Assembly: GCA_015057025.1 (NCBI GenBank)
Contig: SVFD01000004.1
Span: 62,001 to 126,000, forward strand
DNA from: Lachnospiraceae bacterium
Lineage (GTDB): Bacteria > Bacillota > Clostridia > Lachnospirales > Lachnospiraceae
Length of the DNA: 64,000 bases
Reading direction: 5' to 3'
Every line of letters begins with the position of its first letter. The stretch's first letter is position 1. Position numbers and translations under genes: made by a program. Below are positions 1-9,337 of the stretch, piece by piece. A model generated the notes under the pieces. The model worked only from the letters and a program-made list of their open reading frames with translations, had not been told where the DNA came from and searched no databases.

Positions 1-912
1 TCTGGTGCCTTCCACGGAACAGGTGACAATGCAACCGTTCTCCCCTTCAGGTCTGCCGCTTAGCATAAACTCCGAGGGATTCTCTACTTCTACCAATCCC
101 TGCTCTCTCATTTCAAACACACCGATTTCATTGGTAGAACCGAAACGATTCTTTACACCTCTTAAAATGCGGTAAGATGCATGCCTGTCACCCTCGAAAT
201 AAAGTACGGTATCCACCATATGCTCTAATACCCTGGGACCGGCCACAGTGCCTTCCTTGGTTACATGACCTACAATAAAAACAGAAATCTCAAGACCTTT
301 GGCAATCTGCATAAGAACTGATGTAGCTTCCCTTACCTGAGAAACGCTCCCCGGTGCAGAACCTACATCCTCAGAATACATGGTCTGGATAGAGTCAATA
401 ATCACCACTTCCGGTTTTACTTTCTTTAATACTTCTTCAATGATATCCAGATTGGTCTCACACAGCAATTGAACCTCATCCGTAAACTCTCCGATACGTT
501 CTGCACGCAGTTTAATCTGCTTTAAGGATTCCTCCCCGGAAATATAAAGAACCGAATGTCCGGCACTTCCTAAGAATCTGCATGTCTGTAAAAGAATGGT
601 TGATTTGCCGATACCGGGATCACCGCCTACCAAGGTAAGAGACCCCGGTACAATGCCGCCTCCAAGCACACGATCCAACTCCTTCATGCCGGTAGCAATT
701 CTTTCTTCTTTAGCTGTAGATATTTCAGGCATTTTGCTTAAAACGGCTTCTTTACGTTCCGATGCCCTCATACTTCCCTTACTGCTCACTGTAATTTTCT
801 CTTCCGACATGGTATTCCATTGTCTGCAACCGGGACACTGCCCCATCCATTTTGCAGACTCATAACCGCACTCTTTACAGTAAAAAACTGATTTTTCCTT
901 ACCTTTTGCCAT
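1..912 (-). CDS. radA: DNA repair protein RadA (Sms), C-terminus outside window
   Basis: RecA-like ATPase that promotes branch migration during recombinational repair, acting in the cytoplasm on DNA. The 304 visible codons begin MAKGKEKSVFYCKECGY. They contain the N-terminal four-cysteine zinc finger (CKECGY then CPGC), Walker A GGDPGIGKST near residue 100, Walker B VVIIDSIQT, and the RadA-specific KNRFGSTNEIGVFEM stretch. The ATG is preceded by GGAG at a normal distance. The reading frame stays open to base 1, so only the Lon-like C-terminal domain is missing (full-length RadA is about 455 residues). It lies downstream of a terminator and so probably has its own promoter. Confidence 0.96.
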   Translation of the reverse strand, partial: MAKGKEKSVFYCKECGYESAKWMGQCPGCRQWNTMSEEKITVSSKGSMRASERKEAVLSKMPEISTAKEERIATGMKELDRVLGGGIVPGSLTLVGGDPGIGKSTILLQTCRFLGSAGHSVLYISGEESLKQIKLRAERIGEFTDEVQLLCETNLDIIEEVLKKVKPEVVIIDSIQTMYSEDVGSAPGSVSQVREATSVLMQIAKGLEISVFIVGHVTKEGTVAGPRVLEHMVDTVLYFEGDRHASYRILRGVKNRFGSTNEIGVFEMREQGLVEVENPSEFMLSGRPEGENGCIVTCSVEGTR

Positions 913-927
913 TTATACACTCCATAC

Positions 928-953
928 AATGTACGCTACATCAAATGTACATT
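928..953 (-). promoter_or_regulatory. Inverted repeat upstream of radA
   Basis: A perfect 7-base inverted repeat (AATGTAC at 928-934, GTACATT at 947-953) with a 12-base spacer lies 16 to 41 bases before the radA start and after the terminator of the upstream gene. It could be an operator or a leader hairpin. It does not match the consensus of a regulator I can name. No convincing minus 35/minus 10 pair was seen here. Confidence 0.35.
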
Positions 954-974
954 CCCATTAAATCATCTTTTATT

Positions 975-1007
975 GAAAAAACAACATGCCAATCCGGCAT
1001 GCTGTTT
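975..1007 (-). terminator. Rho-independent terminator after the 136-residue protein
   Basis: On the minus strand a 12-base-pair stem (AAACAGCATGCC with GGCATGTTGTTT, one G-T pair) with loop GGATT runs straight into a run of T. It sits about 20 bases after the stop codon at 1027, as expected for a terminator of that gene. Confidence 0.85.
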
Positions 1008-1026
1008 CTCTTATGTTTAATCTTTA

Positions 1027-1437
1027 TTATTTTTTAATCTGCACCTTTAACTCGGATGCATCTGCCAGTTCTACACTGATATTCATTTTACCGCTGATAT
1101 TACTCTTAAGCACACCCATGTTCTCATCGCCGATCCAAACTTCATATTCCGTATTTTCAGCCAAACCGATGGTAAGCTGTGCATCATTATCGCCGTCCAC
1201 GATAAATGAAACACCATCTTCCTTTTCATCAAAATGAGTAACACTGGTTCCGGGAACAGATTCATATAAAAACATACCATTCTTCTCTAACTTTGTCATT
1301 GTCTGGAATGTTTTTACCTTGTAAAGGTCTCCGTCATGAGGAAAATCCTCTACCTTTGCTTTGTCTGCCAAAGTATGGTTTCCAAAACTGATTGTTCCGT
1401 CCGCTTCTTCACGGAGTAATTCTTCCACTACAGCCAT
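1027..1437 (-). CDS. Small conserved protein of unknown function
   Basis: A 136-residue acidic cytoplasmic protein beginning MAVVEELLREEADGTISF, with no signal peptide or membrane segment. It has an N-terminal segment mentioning a nucleic-acid-free beta-rich pattern (GTISFGNHTLADKAKVEDF) and ends with KVQIKK. Similar proteins in Lachnospiraceae are often labelled endosialidase, a name I do not trust and that no motif here supports. The start at 1437 is preferred over an ATG eight codons upstream because GGGAGG sits 8 bases before it. It is a single-gene unit with its own promoter and terminator. Confidence 0.75.
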   Translation of the reverse strand: MAVVEELLREEADGTISFGNHTLADKAKVEDFPHDGDLYKVKTFQTMTKLEKNGMFLYESVPGTSVTHFDEKEDGVSFIVDGDNDAQLTIGLAENTEYEVWIGDENMGVLKSNISGKMNISVELADASELKVQIKK

Positions 1438-1473
1438 TTGTGTATCCTCCCAATTTATCATAAATGCCCGTCG

Positions 1474-1500
1474 GGAAATAAGTATTACTTCCTTATTTCC
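1474..1500 (-). other. Leader hairpin before the 136-residue protein gene
   Basis: A perfect 9-base-pair inverted repeat, GGAAATAAG with CTTATTTCC, 9-base loop. It lies between the candidate promoter and the ribosome binding site. There is no T run after it, so it is not a standard terminator. Function unknown. Confidence 0.45.
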
Positions 1501-1508
1501 ACTCTTTT

Positions 1509-1537
1509 AGTATACTAAATTTTTCATCTTTTTTCTA
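1509..1537 (-). promoter_or_regulatory. Candidate promoter of the 136-residue protein gene
   Basis: On the minus strand TAGAAA (1532-1537) is separated by 17 bases from TATACT (1509-1514). The minus 10 is good and the minus 35 weak. The transcript would carry a leader of about 65 bases holding the hairpin at 1474-1500. Confidence 0.5.
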
Positions 1538-1606
1538 CTGTTTCAGACAAGTTTCATAAAATAATTTTCATTCATCGTATCTTACATGTTCACACATTAA
1601 AATATA

Positions 1607-4051
1607 TTACTTCTTCTGAAAGGTTACCTTTTTATTTTTAATACCTGCAAGCACCTTATCACCTGCCTGAATTCGTCCGCTTAAAAGTTCTTCAGCCAAA
1701 GCATCTTCAATCACAGACTGCACAGCACGTTTCAACGGGCGGGCGCCCATCTTGGCATTGCTGTATTCCTTAACCAAATGCTCTTTTAAGGCAGAAGATA
1801 CCGTGAGTGTAATGTCCATCTGCTCTTTACATCTTGCACTAAGCTTTGAAGTTAATAACTGAATGATTTCCTTCATATTATCGTTATTTAACTGATGGAA
1901 TACGATAATATCATCAATACGATTAATAAACTCCGGTTTGAAGATACGTTTTACTTCCTCCATTACACCGTCCTTCATCTTTTCGTAATTCTGTTTTTCA
2001 GTAGTAGTTCCTGCAAAACCTAAATTCTTAGGGTCCACTATTCGCTGTGCACCTGCATTGGAAGTCATAATCAGAACCGTATTCTTAAAGCTTACCTTCC
2101 GCCCTTTGGCATCGGTAATATGACCGTCATCCAATACCTGTAAAAGTACATTAAATACATCAGGATGCGCTTTTTCAATTTCATCAAAAAGCACTACAGA
2201 ATAGGGATTACGGCGAATCTTTTCACTTAACTGTCCGCCGTCTTCAAAGCCTACATAGCCCGGCGGTGAACCAATCATCTTGGAAACAGAATGCTGCTCC
2301 ATATACTCTGACATGTCTACACGGATCAAAGAACTTTCCGAGCCGAACAACGCCTCTGCCAAAGCCTTACTAAGCTCAGTTTTACCCACACCGGTCGGAC
2401 CCAAAAACAGGAAACTGCCTATTGGTCGGTTCGGATCCTGTAAGCCTACGCGACCTCTTCGGATAGCCCTTGCCACTGCACTTACCGCTTCCTGCTGACC
2501 AATAACACGTTTATGGAGCACTTTTTCTAATTTTAACAACCGCTCCGATTCCTTTTCTGCAAGCTTCGTTACCGGAATCTTCGTCCATACTGATACAATC
2601 TTTTCAATATCTGCTTCCCCGATTTGACAAGCATCCTGCATCAGTTTCTTTTCATAAGCAGCCTCTGCTCTTTGCAACTTTTTAAATAAAACATCCTGCT
2701 CTGCCTTAATCTTACCGGCTTCTTCAAAATCAAGTGCCTGTATCGCCTTCTCAATTGCCTCATCAGCCTTAGAAATTTCATCCTGAAGTTTCTGACAGGT
2801 CTTCGATACCGCTTTATCTGACAAACGGACACTTGCAGCAGCCTCATCAATCACATCAATGGCCTTATCCGGCAGATTGCGGTCTGAAATATATCGGTCT
2901 GCAAGTCTTACCGCAGCTTCAATAGCCTCTTTGGAAATTTTTACCTTATGATATTGCTCATACTTGTGTACTATACCATTTAAAATGTCAATTGCTTCTT
3001 CCACCGTGGGTTCTTCCACCGTAACCGTCTGAAAACGACGCTCCAAAGCGGCATCCTTCTCAATATATTTACGATATTCCGTAATGGTAGTAGCTCCGAT
3101 TAACTGCACCTCTCCTCTTGACAATGCAGGCTTTAAAATACTGGAAGCATCAATAGAACCTTCCGCCCCACCGGCACCTATCATGGTATGAATTTCATCC
3201 ATAAAAAGAATAATATTGCCATCTTCCATTACTTCACGCATTACGGTTTTAATACGTTCCTCGAATTCGCCCCTGTATTTACTTCCTGCAACCATAGCCG
3301 ATAAATCCAAGGAAAGAATTCTCTTATTTTTTAAGTTTTCAGGAACATCTCCGTTTACAATACGTGAGGCAAAACCTTCTACAATAGCAGTTTTACCCAC
3401 ACCGGGTTCACCGATTAAACAGGGATTGTTTTTGGTTCTTCTTGAAACAATCTGAATCAGGCGCTGAATCTCATCCTCTCTACCGATAACAGGGTCTAAT
3501 TTCCCTTTTTTTGCAAGCTCCGTCATATCTCTGGAATATTGAGATAACATATCCGGTGCATTTTTCTTCTTTTTGATATTGCGCTGGCTTAATTTCTCTT
3601 TTACAGCATTAGTGTCCTCACCCATAGCAAGAATCACGTCCATATATACTTTCTTAATATTGACTTTCATAATACCAAGCATTTTGCCTGCCATATTATC
3701 TCCGTCACGCAATAATGCAATTAGAATATGCTCCGTTCCTGTCTGCCCTCCATGGAAAAATGCTGCCTGATTATGACTGTCATTGATAACACCCAAGGCC
3801 CTTGGTGTATATTTATTACCACCTTTCGTTACAGTAGAACTCCCCGGAACACCATATGCTTTCAACAATTCCTGTAATTCCTTCGTCGATACTCCGTTGG
3901 CATTTAATACTGCACCTGCCACACCTTCCGCCTCTTTGGCAAGACCATATAAAATATGTTCCGTTCCTATATAATTCTGATGCAATTTTCTCGCAATTTC
4001 TTCTGCATGGCGTAAAGCATTTTCTGCTTTTTTTGTAAACTGCTCCTGCAT
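1607..4051 (-). CDS. clpC: ATP-dependent Clp protease ATPase subunit ClpC
   Basis: AAA+ unfoldase that feeds substrates to the ClpP peptidase. The 814-residue protein (usual ClpC size) has a Clp N-domain (residues 1-145), a first AAA+ module with Walker A GEPGVGKT, a UVR-type middle domain ([13 protein letters not shown]) and a second AAA+ module with GPTGVGKTE. It also has the ClpP-docking loop NLGF. The start [13 protein letters not shown] is chosen because GGAGGAG lies just before it; that sequence is itself the end of the upstream gntR gene (gap of one base). The usual Firmicute partners ctsR, mcsA and mcsB are not next to it, so the GntR protein may replace CtsR as local regulator (inference). 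Confidence 0.96.
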   Translation of the reverse strand: MQEQFTKKAENALRHAEEIARKLHQNYIGTEHILYGLAKEAEGVAGAVLNANGVSTKELQELLKAYGVPGSSTVTKGGNKYTPRALGVINDSHNQAAFFHGGQTGTEHILIALLRDGDNMAGKMLGIMKVNIKKVYMDVILAMGEDTNAVKEKLSQRNIKKKKNAPDMLSQYSRDMTELAKKGKLDPVIGREDEIQRLIQIVSRRTKNNPCLIGEPGVGKTAIVEGFASRIVNGDVPENLKNKRILSLDLSAMVAGSKYRGEFEERIKTVMREVMEDGNIILFMDEIHTMIGAGGAEGSIDASSILKPALSRGEVQLIGATTITEYRKYIEKDAALERRFQTVTVEEPTVEEAIDILNGIVHKYEQYHKVKISKEAIEAAVRLADRYISDRNLPDKAIDVIDEAAASVRLSDKAVSKTCQKLQDEISKADEAIEKAIQALDFEEAGKIKAEQDVLFKKLQRAEAAYEKKLMQDACQIGEADIEKIVSVWTKIPVTKLAEKESERLLKLEKVLHKRVIGQQEAVSAVARAIRRGRVGLQDPNRPIGSFLFLGPTGVGKTELSKALAEALFGSESSLIRVDMSEYMEQHSVSKMIGSPPGYVGFEDGGQLSEKIRRNPYSVVLFDEIEKAHPDVFNVLLQVLDDGHITDAKGRKVSFKNTVLIMTSNAGAQRIVDPKNLGFAGTTTEKQNYEKMKDGVMEEVKRIFKPEFINRIDDIIVFHQLNNDNMKEIIQLLTSKLSARCKEQMDITLTVSSALKEHLVKEYSNAKMGARPLKRAVQSVIEDALAEELLSGRIQAGDKVLAGIKNKKVTFQKK

Positions 4052-4052
4052 G

Positions 4053-4427
4053 TTACACTCCTCCATATTCCAAATAAATCTCATCAATTAACGCATGCAC
4101 TTCCTCCCTGGAAATATTTTTGCATGCACCAACTGCCAATAGCACTCTTAAATCCTTCTTCATCGCTTCCAAAGCCCTGATTTTATCTACATCAATGGCA
4201 ATGACAGCGCCTTTTCTTCTGTCAACCTTAACAAAGCCCTCCTGCCTTAATACATTATATGCTTTATTAACGGTATGCATATTAATGCCTATTTCTTCTG
4301 CCAATTGCCGAACAGAAGGCAAAGCATCCCCCTCACGATAAACCTCCGTTGCAATTCCTATAATAATTTGATTATGCAATTGCATATACAATGCTTCTTC
4401 ACTGTTAAAATCAATCTGCCAATACAT
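4053..4427 (-). CDS. GntR-family (YtrA subfamily) regulator, clpC operon
   Basis: A 124-residue DNA-binding regulator beginning MYWQIDFNSEEALYMQLHNQ. Residues 10-75 form the winged helix of the GntR family (GDALPSVRQLAEEIGINMHTVNKAYNVLRQEGFV). The C-terminal part is only about 45 residues, as in the YtrA subfamily, which has no effector-binding FadR or HutC domain. The ATG at 4427 has AGGGGAGA before it. Its last codons contain the clpC ribosome binding site, so translation of the two is coupled. A promoter within a long dyad lies about 60 bases upstream, suggesting autoregulation. Confidence 0.9.
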   Translation of the reverse strand: MYWQIDFNSEEALYMQLHNQIIIGIATEVYREGDALPSVRQLAEEIGINMHTVNKAYNVLRQEGFVKVDRRKGAVIAIDVDKIRALEAMKKDLRVLLAVGACKNISREEVHALIDEIYLEYGGV

Positions 4428-4487
4428 ATTATCTCCCCTGTTCATCCGGGCTCTTCTTTTACATTACATATTATTATCACACAAAAA

Positions 4488-4532
4488 GACACCTGTTATA
4501 CAAATAATATAACAGATGTCTTTTATTGTCAA
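4488..4532 (-). promoter_or_regulatory. gntR-clpC promoter with 33-base operator-like dyad
   Basis: On the minus strand TTGACA (4527-4532) is followed after 17 bases by TATTAT (4504-4509), a near-consensus sigma-A promoter. The minus 10 lies in the 7-base centre of an inverted repeat, GACATCTGTTATA (4508-4520) with TATAACAGGTGTC (4488-4500), one G-T mismatch. A protein bound there would block polymerase, as expected for the operator of the GntR encoded just downstream. Because TTTTT follows the dyad, it may also terminate transcripts of the upstream SH3b gene. Confidence 0.75.
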
Positions 4533-4554
4533 CTTATGCAAGCCATAAAACCTT

Positions 4555-6249
4555 TTATAAGTCGATAAAATTCAAATCATCATCGTCGTCTTCGTCAATG
4601 TACTTAGATGATCGGGTATTTATCTCAGGCTCAATATCAACCGGGGCATCATTCTCGTCATCGTCGTCTTCATAAATATCATCATCTTCTTCATCTACTT
4701 CTACGGTGAAATAGTCAAGAAAACGTTGCGATAATTTTTTCTTTTCCTTCTTTGTTTTCTTTTCTTTGCGCTTTTTATTAGGTTCTTCGTACTCTTCTTC
4801 CTCAAAGGCTTCCTCAAAAGAATCCTCTTCCAAAACAGATTCTTCCGGCTCATAAGAAGACTCTGCCGCCTCATCTAAGCTGCCCTCATCTGTAGGTACT
4901 GTATAAACCTGCTCCTCATATACTTCCGGAGTTTCCATTTGCACTTCATAAACCATATTTTCTGCCGCAGACACTTCCGGATTAACATCCATGTAGTTCC
5001 GGCTTTCTGCTTCAGAAAATTCGTAAGAAACTTCCTCCGGTACTATCTGTGTTGCTATGTTGCCTGTTGCTCCTTCAACCGTAACTTCCTCATCATCTGA
5101 CAAATCAATAAAATCTTCATCTTCATCATCTACATATACTTCATCTTCATCATCATAATCGTCTTCGTCTTCATAATCATCATCTTCATCATCTCTGTAA
5201 CCCGCATTTGCAAGCTTGAAACCTAAGATACCAATTACAATAACCAAAACAGCAATTACAGCAATACAAATAATAGCAATTAATTTATAATTTAATCCTT
5301 CTTCTGCTTCCGGAACAGCCACATCCTCCTCCGTTAAAAGCCCGGTATAGGAAATATAACTCTTATTCTCGGTATCGTATAAATAGTACTGGGGCTCACC
5401 ACCATTTACAGAGGCATACATGATATAAAAATTATCTCTGCCCCATACGGTAAACACCTCTTCATTTAACAATAATTCCGTCTGTTCAAAACCTACAGGT
5501 AAAATTTCAACAACAGATGCCGGTTCCATGATGGTAAGTACATTTGTATCGGAAGCCACCGGTATCTGCGTATCCTCAGACTCGGAAGGTACTTGACCGG
5601 GTTCCTCAGAAGGAATTTCTTCGGTACCTCCTTCCGGCTCATTTCCTTCACCGCCTTCAATTACCGTCACCTCCGGATCCTGCGTAGGAGCCTCAGTAGT
5701 AACAAGATCGGAACGAATGAACCCTGTTAATGTAGTTCCGTTGGCATCAAATGAAATCTGATACCATTTATTTCCATCGCTACCTGTCGCTTCTCCGGTA
5801 ATTGTCACCTTAGAACCGCCCTGAGCGGTAGCCACACGTGCACTGGAGGTACTGGCATCCTGACGGATATTGGCACTGTTTCCTGCAATGTAAACCGTCT
5901 TGGCATCAGTAACTGTTACATCTACCGTAACAGTTGCTTTGGTTACAAAATCGGAGCGTACGTAGCCTGTAACCCCTGATTCCGTAGTAATCTTATACCA
6001 TTTCATATTATCGGTACCTGTGGTTTCTGCCAAAACATCTACTAAATCATCCGTTGACAAGGTTGCTACTGCAGTTGCCGTTGTACTGGCCGATTCACGT
6101 ACATTTACATTGGAAGCAGTAATTCTTCCCTTTTCGTCCGCATGACTGACAAATGATACACCGTATAATACGGCAATCATGCAAAATACAGTCAAAAGAC
6201 CTCTCAATGCCCATATTCTCTCTGCAACAAATTTAATGTGTTTTTTCAT
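4555..6249 (-). CDS. Exported SH3b-domain protein with acidic cytoplasmic tail
   Basis: A 564-residue membrane protein of unknown exact role. It has an N-terminal signal anchor (about 15-37), two bacterial SH3 domains (about 40-105 and 115-185), each with the NVNVRE/SANIRQ start and the GY-VRSD/GFIRSD end, and a linker rich in E, P and G. A single strong membrane segment (IIAIICIAVIAVLVIVIG type) is near 320-345. The remaining 200 residues should be cytoplasmic and are extremely rich in D and E, with one lysine-rich patch. The short motif FIDL occurs twice, once at the extreme C-terminus. SH3b domains usually bind cell wall. It follows purD by 50 bases with its own AGGAG site. Confidence 0.85.
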   Translation of the reverse strand: MKKHIKFVAERIWALRGLLTVFCMIAVLYGVSFVSHADEKGRITASNVNVRESASTTATAVATLSTDDLVDVLAETTGTDNMKWYKITTESGVTGYVRSDFVTKATVTVDVTVTDAKTVYIAGNSANIRQDASTSSARVATAQGGSKVTITGEATGSDGNKWYQISFDANGTTLTGFIRSDLVTTEAPTQDPEVTVIEGGEGNEPEGGTEEIPSEEPGQVPSESEDTQIPVASDTNVLTIMEPASVVEILPVGFEQTELLLNEEVFTVWGRDNFYIMYASVNGGEPQYYLYDTENKSYISYTGLLTEEDVAVPEAEEGLNYKLIAIICIAVIAVLVIVIGILGFKLANAGYRDDEDDDYEDEDDYDDEDEVYVDDEDEDFIDLSDDEEVTVEGATGNIATQIVPEEVSYEFSEAESRNYMDVNPEVSAAENMVYEVQMETPEVYEEQVYTVPTDEGSLDEAAESSYEPEESVLEEDSFEEAFEEEEYEEPNKKRKEKKTKKEKKKLSQRFLDYFTVEVDEEDDDIYEDDDDENDAPVDIEPEINTRSSKYIDEDDDDDLNFIDL

Positions 6250-6299
6250 GTTTGTCTCCTATCCATTGTAAAAATACATGGTTTACATAAAAACTTCAC

Positions 6300-7571
6300 T
6301 TAAGCTTCATCAATTGCCTTACCGATATCATGTCTCATATACTTATTTTCAAAAGAAACCCACTCGGTAGCATCATATGCTTTCTGTCTTGCTTCTTTTA
6401 AGCTTGTGCCCTTAGCAGTTACTCCTAATACGCGACCACCGTTGGTAACAATCTTACCATCTTCAAACTTACTTCCTGCATGGAAGCAAAAGTAATCATC
6501 TTTATTATCGAAATTCTCAAGTCCTTTGATTTCAAATCCCTTTTCATAGCTTAAGGGATATCCGTCAGAAGCTAAAATAACACAAACCGCCGCATTGTCT
6601 TCAAATTCCAACTCAATTTTATCCAAAGTCTGGTCGATACACGCTTCCATCACATCAATGATATCATTCTTCATTCTGGACAAAACTACCTGAGCCTCAG
6701 GATCACCGAATCTTGCATTGTATTCCAATACTCTGGGTCCGTCAGGAGTTAACATAAGTCCAAAGAAGATAACACCCTTAAATTCTCTGCCTTCTGCTCG
6801 CATAGCATCTACGGTTGCCTGATAAATGTACTTACGACAGTATTCATCCACTTCATCAGTATAAAAGGGACTGGGAGAAAAGGTTCCCATACCTCCGGTA
6901 TTTAAGCCCTGGTCTCCGTCCTTTGCTCTCTTATGGTCCTGTGCAGAAGTCATAACACGAATTGTTTTGCCATCCACAAAGGTTAAAACAGAAACTTCAC
7001 GTCCTGTCATAAATTCTTCGATAACCATACAGTTACCTGCTGTACCGAATTTTTTATCCAGCATGATTTCTTTAACGCCGTCTACTGCTTCTTCATAAGA
7101 ATTACAAATCAACACACCCTTACCCAAAGCAAGACCGTCTGCCTTTAATACAATAGGGAATTTAGAATTTTTCAAATATTCAATTGCAGCATCCGCATCT
7201 TTGAAATTCTCATACTTCGCTGTAGGAATATTATACTTTTTCATCAAATCCTTAGAAAAAGCCTTGCTCCCTTCCAGAATTGCAGCTGCTTTATTCGGTC
7301 CGAACGCTCTCAAACCGGCTATTTCCAATTCATCTACAAGACCGGCAACCAATGGATCATCCGGAGCTACGATGGTAAGGTCAATTTCCTTTTCCTTGGC
7401 AAAAGCCACAATTTTATCAAAATCCATTACACCGATAGGTTCACATTCTGCAAGCTTTGCTATACCTGCATTACCGGGTGCACAATAAATCTTGCTTACT
7501 CTTTTACTCTTCGCAACACAAGTTGCAATTGCGTGCTCTCTACCGCCGCTTCCCACGATTAAAACTTTCAT
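6300..7571 (-). CDS. purD: Phosphoribosylamine-glycine ligase
   Basis: Makes glycinamide ribonucleotide from phosphoribosylamine, glycine and ATP, step 2 of purine synthesis. 423 residues, the normal size. The N-terminus MKVLIVGSGGREHAIA is the PurD signature, followed by an ATP-grasp fold with ADGLALGKGV and the GLNTGGMGTFSPSPF loop, and the RFGDPE metal-binding segment. GGAGG precedes the ATG. It is the last purine gene of the purE-purM-purN-purD run, 14 bases after purN. Confidence 0.97.
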   Translation of the reverse strand: MKVLIVGSGGREHAIATCVAKSKRVSKIYCAPGNAGIAKLAECEPIGVMDFDKIVAFAKEKEIDLTIVAPDDPLVAGLVDELEIAGLRAFGPNKAAAILEGSKAFSKDLMKKYNIPTAKYENFKDADAAIEYLKNSKFPIVLKADGLALGKGVLICNSYEEAVDGVKEIMLDKKFGTAGNCMVIEEFMTGREVSVLTFVDGKTIRVMTSAQDHKRAKDGDQGLNTGGMGTFSPSPFYTDEVDEYCRKYIYQATVDAMRAEGREFKGVIFFGLMLTPDGPRVLEYNARFGDPEAQVVLSRMKNDIIDVMEACIDQTLDKIELEFEDNAAVCVILASDGYPLSYEKGFEIKGLENFDNKDDYFCFHAGSKFEDGKIVTNGGRVLGVTAKGTSLKEARQKAYDATEWVSFENKYMRHDIGKAIDEA

Positions 7572-7585
7572 GTATTTTCCTCCAT

Positions 7586-8188
7586 TTATCCCAGTTTTAC
7601 TTCACCGTCTGCAATCATGCGAATTGCCTTGGGAAGAATCTCCCACTCAGCCTCTTCCATCACACGAAGCTGTAAGTCCTTGGGTGTATCGCCCTCTTTC
7701 ACGTATACCGCCTTCTGTAAAATAATCGGACCTGTATCAGTTCCTTCATCCACAAAATGCACGGTAGCACCGGTTACTTTTACACCACGTTCCAAAGCCG
7801 CCTCGTGTACCTTCAAACCATAATAACCGGTTCCACAAAAAGAAGGAATCAAAGAAGGGTGAATATTAATAATTCGGTTACGATATTTTATAATCACTTC
7901 TTCCGGAATCACAACAAGGAAACCTGCCAAAACAACCAAATCAGGGCTTACTTCATCAATTGCCTGCAAAAAAGCTTTATGAAACTCGTCTCTGGTGGCA
8001 TAATCTTTGGGAGATACGCAAACACCGGAAACACCTGCTTCTGCCGCTCTCGTCAAAGCATAAGCATTTGCGTTGTTACTGATGACACGGACTATTTCAA
8101 CATCACCCAGCTCTTTTGCTTTTGCTTTATCTAAAATTGCCTGTAAATTGGTTCCGCCACCGGATACACATACCAATACTTTTAGCAT
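7586..8188 (-). CDS. purN: Phosphoribosylglycinamide formyltransferase
   Basis: Transfers a formyl group from 10-formyltetrahydrofolate to glycinamide ribonucleotide, purine step 3. 200 residues, usual length. It starts MLKVLVCVSGGGTNLQ, carries the catalytic Asn-His pair in INIHPSLIPSF, and the conserved HFVDEGTDTGPII segment with the catalytic Asp. The start at 8188 overlaps the end of purM by 7 bases and has GGGAG before it, indicating coupled translation. Confidence 0.97.
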   Translation of the reverse strand: MLKVLVCVSGGGTNLQAILDKAKAKELGDVEIVRVISNNANAYALTRAAEAGVSGVCVSPKDYATRDEFHKAFLQAIDEVSPDLVVLAGFLVVIPEEVIIKYRNRIINIHPSLIPSFCGTGYYGLKVHEAALERGVKVTGATVHFVDEGTDTGPIILQKAVYVKEGDTPKDLQLRVMEEAEWEILPKAIRMIADGEVKLG

Positions 8189-9213
8189 AATGTTACTCCC
8201 TTTTCTCCGGCTTCAATTCTACCTACCACATAAGCAGTATCGCCTGCCGTTGCAATAGCAGCCATTGTCTTATCTACATCCGCCGGGTCTACAGCAACAA
8301 CCATACCAAGACCCATATTATAGGTATTGTACATCATATCGTCTGCAATATTGCCTTTCTTCTGCATAAGCTTAAAAATTGCAGGTACTTCATAGCTGTC
8401 CTTCTCTACTATAGCACGAATTCCATCAGGAAGCATTCTGGGAATGTTTTCCTGGAAACCACCGCCTGTAATATGACTGCAACCATGAATTCTTACACCT
8501 GCATCTTTTACGGCTTTTAAAGCTTTTACATAAATTCTGGTAGGTGCTAAAAGTGCCTCGCCTAATGTAGTTCCGAGTTCATCATAATAAGTGCTAAGAC
8601 CTTCTTTGGTTAACTCCTTCTCAAATATCTTTCTTACCAAAGAAAATCCGTTACTATGTACACCGGAAGATGCAATACCGACCAAAACATCACCGGGCTT
8701 TATTTCTGCCCCGGTAATAATATCTTTCTTATCAATTACACCAACAGCAAATCCTGCCAAATCGTAATCTTCTTCCGGCATCATTCCCGGATGTTCTGCA
8801 GTTTCACCACCGATTAATGCACAGCCTGACTGCTTACAGCCTTCTGCCACACCACTTACAATGGTTGCAATTTTCTCAGGAATATTCTTGCCGCATGCAA
8901 TATAATCCAAGAAAAATAAAGGTTCTCCGCCTGCACATGCCACGTCATTTACACACATTGCAACCGCATCGATACCGATGGTATCATGCTTGTCCATAAT
9001 GATTGCTAACTTTACCTTCGTTCCGCATCCGTCAGTACCGGATAAAAGAACCGGTTCTTCCATATCCTTAATGGAACTAAGAGAAAATGCACCGGAAAAT
9101 CCTCCAAGACCACCTAATACCTCAGGTCTCATAGTGCCTTTAACATGCTCCTTCATTAATTCTACTGATTTGTATCCGGCTTCAATATCAACGCCTGCTG
9201 TCTTGTAATCCAT
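8182..9213 (-). CDS. purM: Phosphoribosylformylglycinamidine cyclo-ligase
   Basis: ATP-dependent closure of the imidazole ring to aminoimidazole ribonucleotide, purine step 5. The 343-residue protein begins MDYKTAGVDIEAG, the typical PurM start. It shows LLSGTDGCGTKVKLA, the MCVNDV metal-binding motif, GGETAEHPG and GSHITGGG-like SHITGGGFQEN. The start at 9213 is preferred to one 12 codons upstream because GGAGG lies 8 bases before it. Lies between purE and purN. Confidence 0.97.
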   Translation of the reverse strand: MDYKTAGVDIEAGYKSVELMKEHVKGTMRPEVLGGLGGFSGAFSLSSIKDMEEPVLLSGTDGCGTKVKLAIIMDKHDTIGIDAVAMCVNDVACAGGEPLFFLDYIACGKNIPEKIATIVSGVAEGCKQSGCALIGGETAEHPGMMPEEDYDLAGFAVGVIDKKDIITGAEIKPGDVLVGIASSGVHSNGFSLVRKIFEKELTKEGLSTYYDELGTTLGEALLAPTRIYVKALKAVKDAGVRIHGCSHITGGGFQENIPRMLPDGIRAIVEKDSYEVPAIFKLMQKKGNIADDMMYNTYNMGLGMVVAVDPADVDKTMAAIATAGDTAYVVGRIEAGEKGVTLC

Positions 9214-9337
9214 TTTGTCTGCCTCCGTTTTATGTGAGATTATTTTCATTTCTCATTAATCTTTTATTTTAACTGGTTTAATTCTTTAAAAAATAATAAT
9301 CATACCTGACGGATTATTATTTTAATTAGTTTCCTAA

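Noticed and set aside
4488-4520. Simple terminator for the SH3b gene
   Set aside because: The dyad contains the minus 10 of a near-consensus promoter for gntR-clpC; operator use is the better explanation, although it may also terminate.
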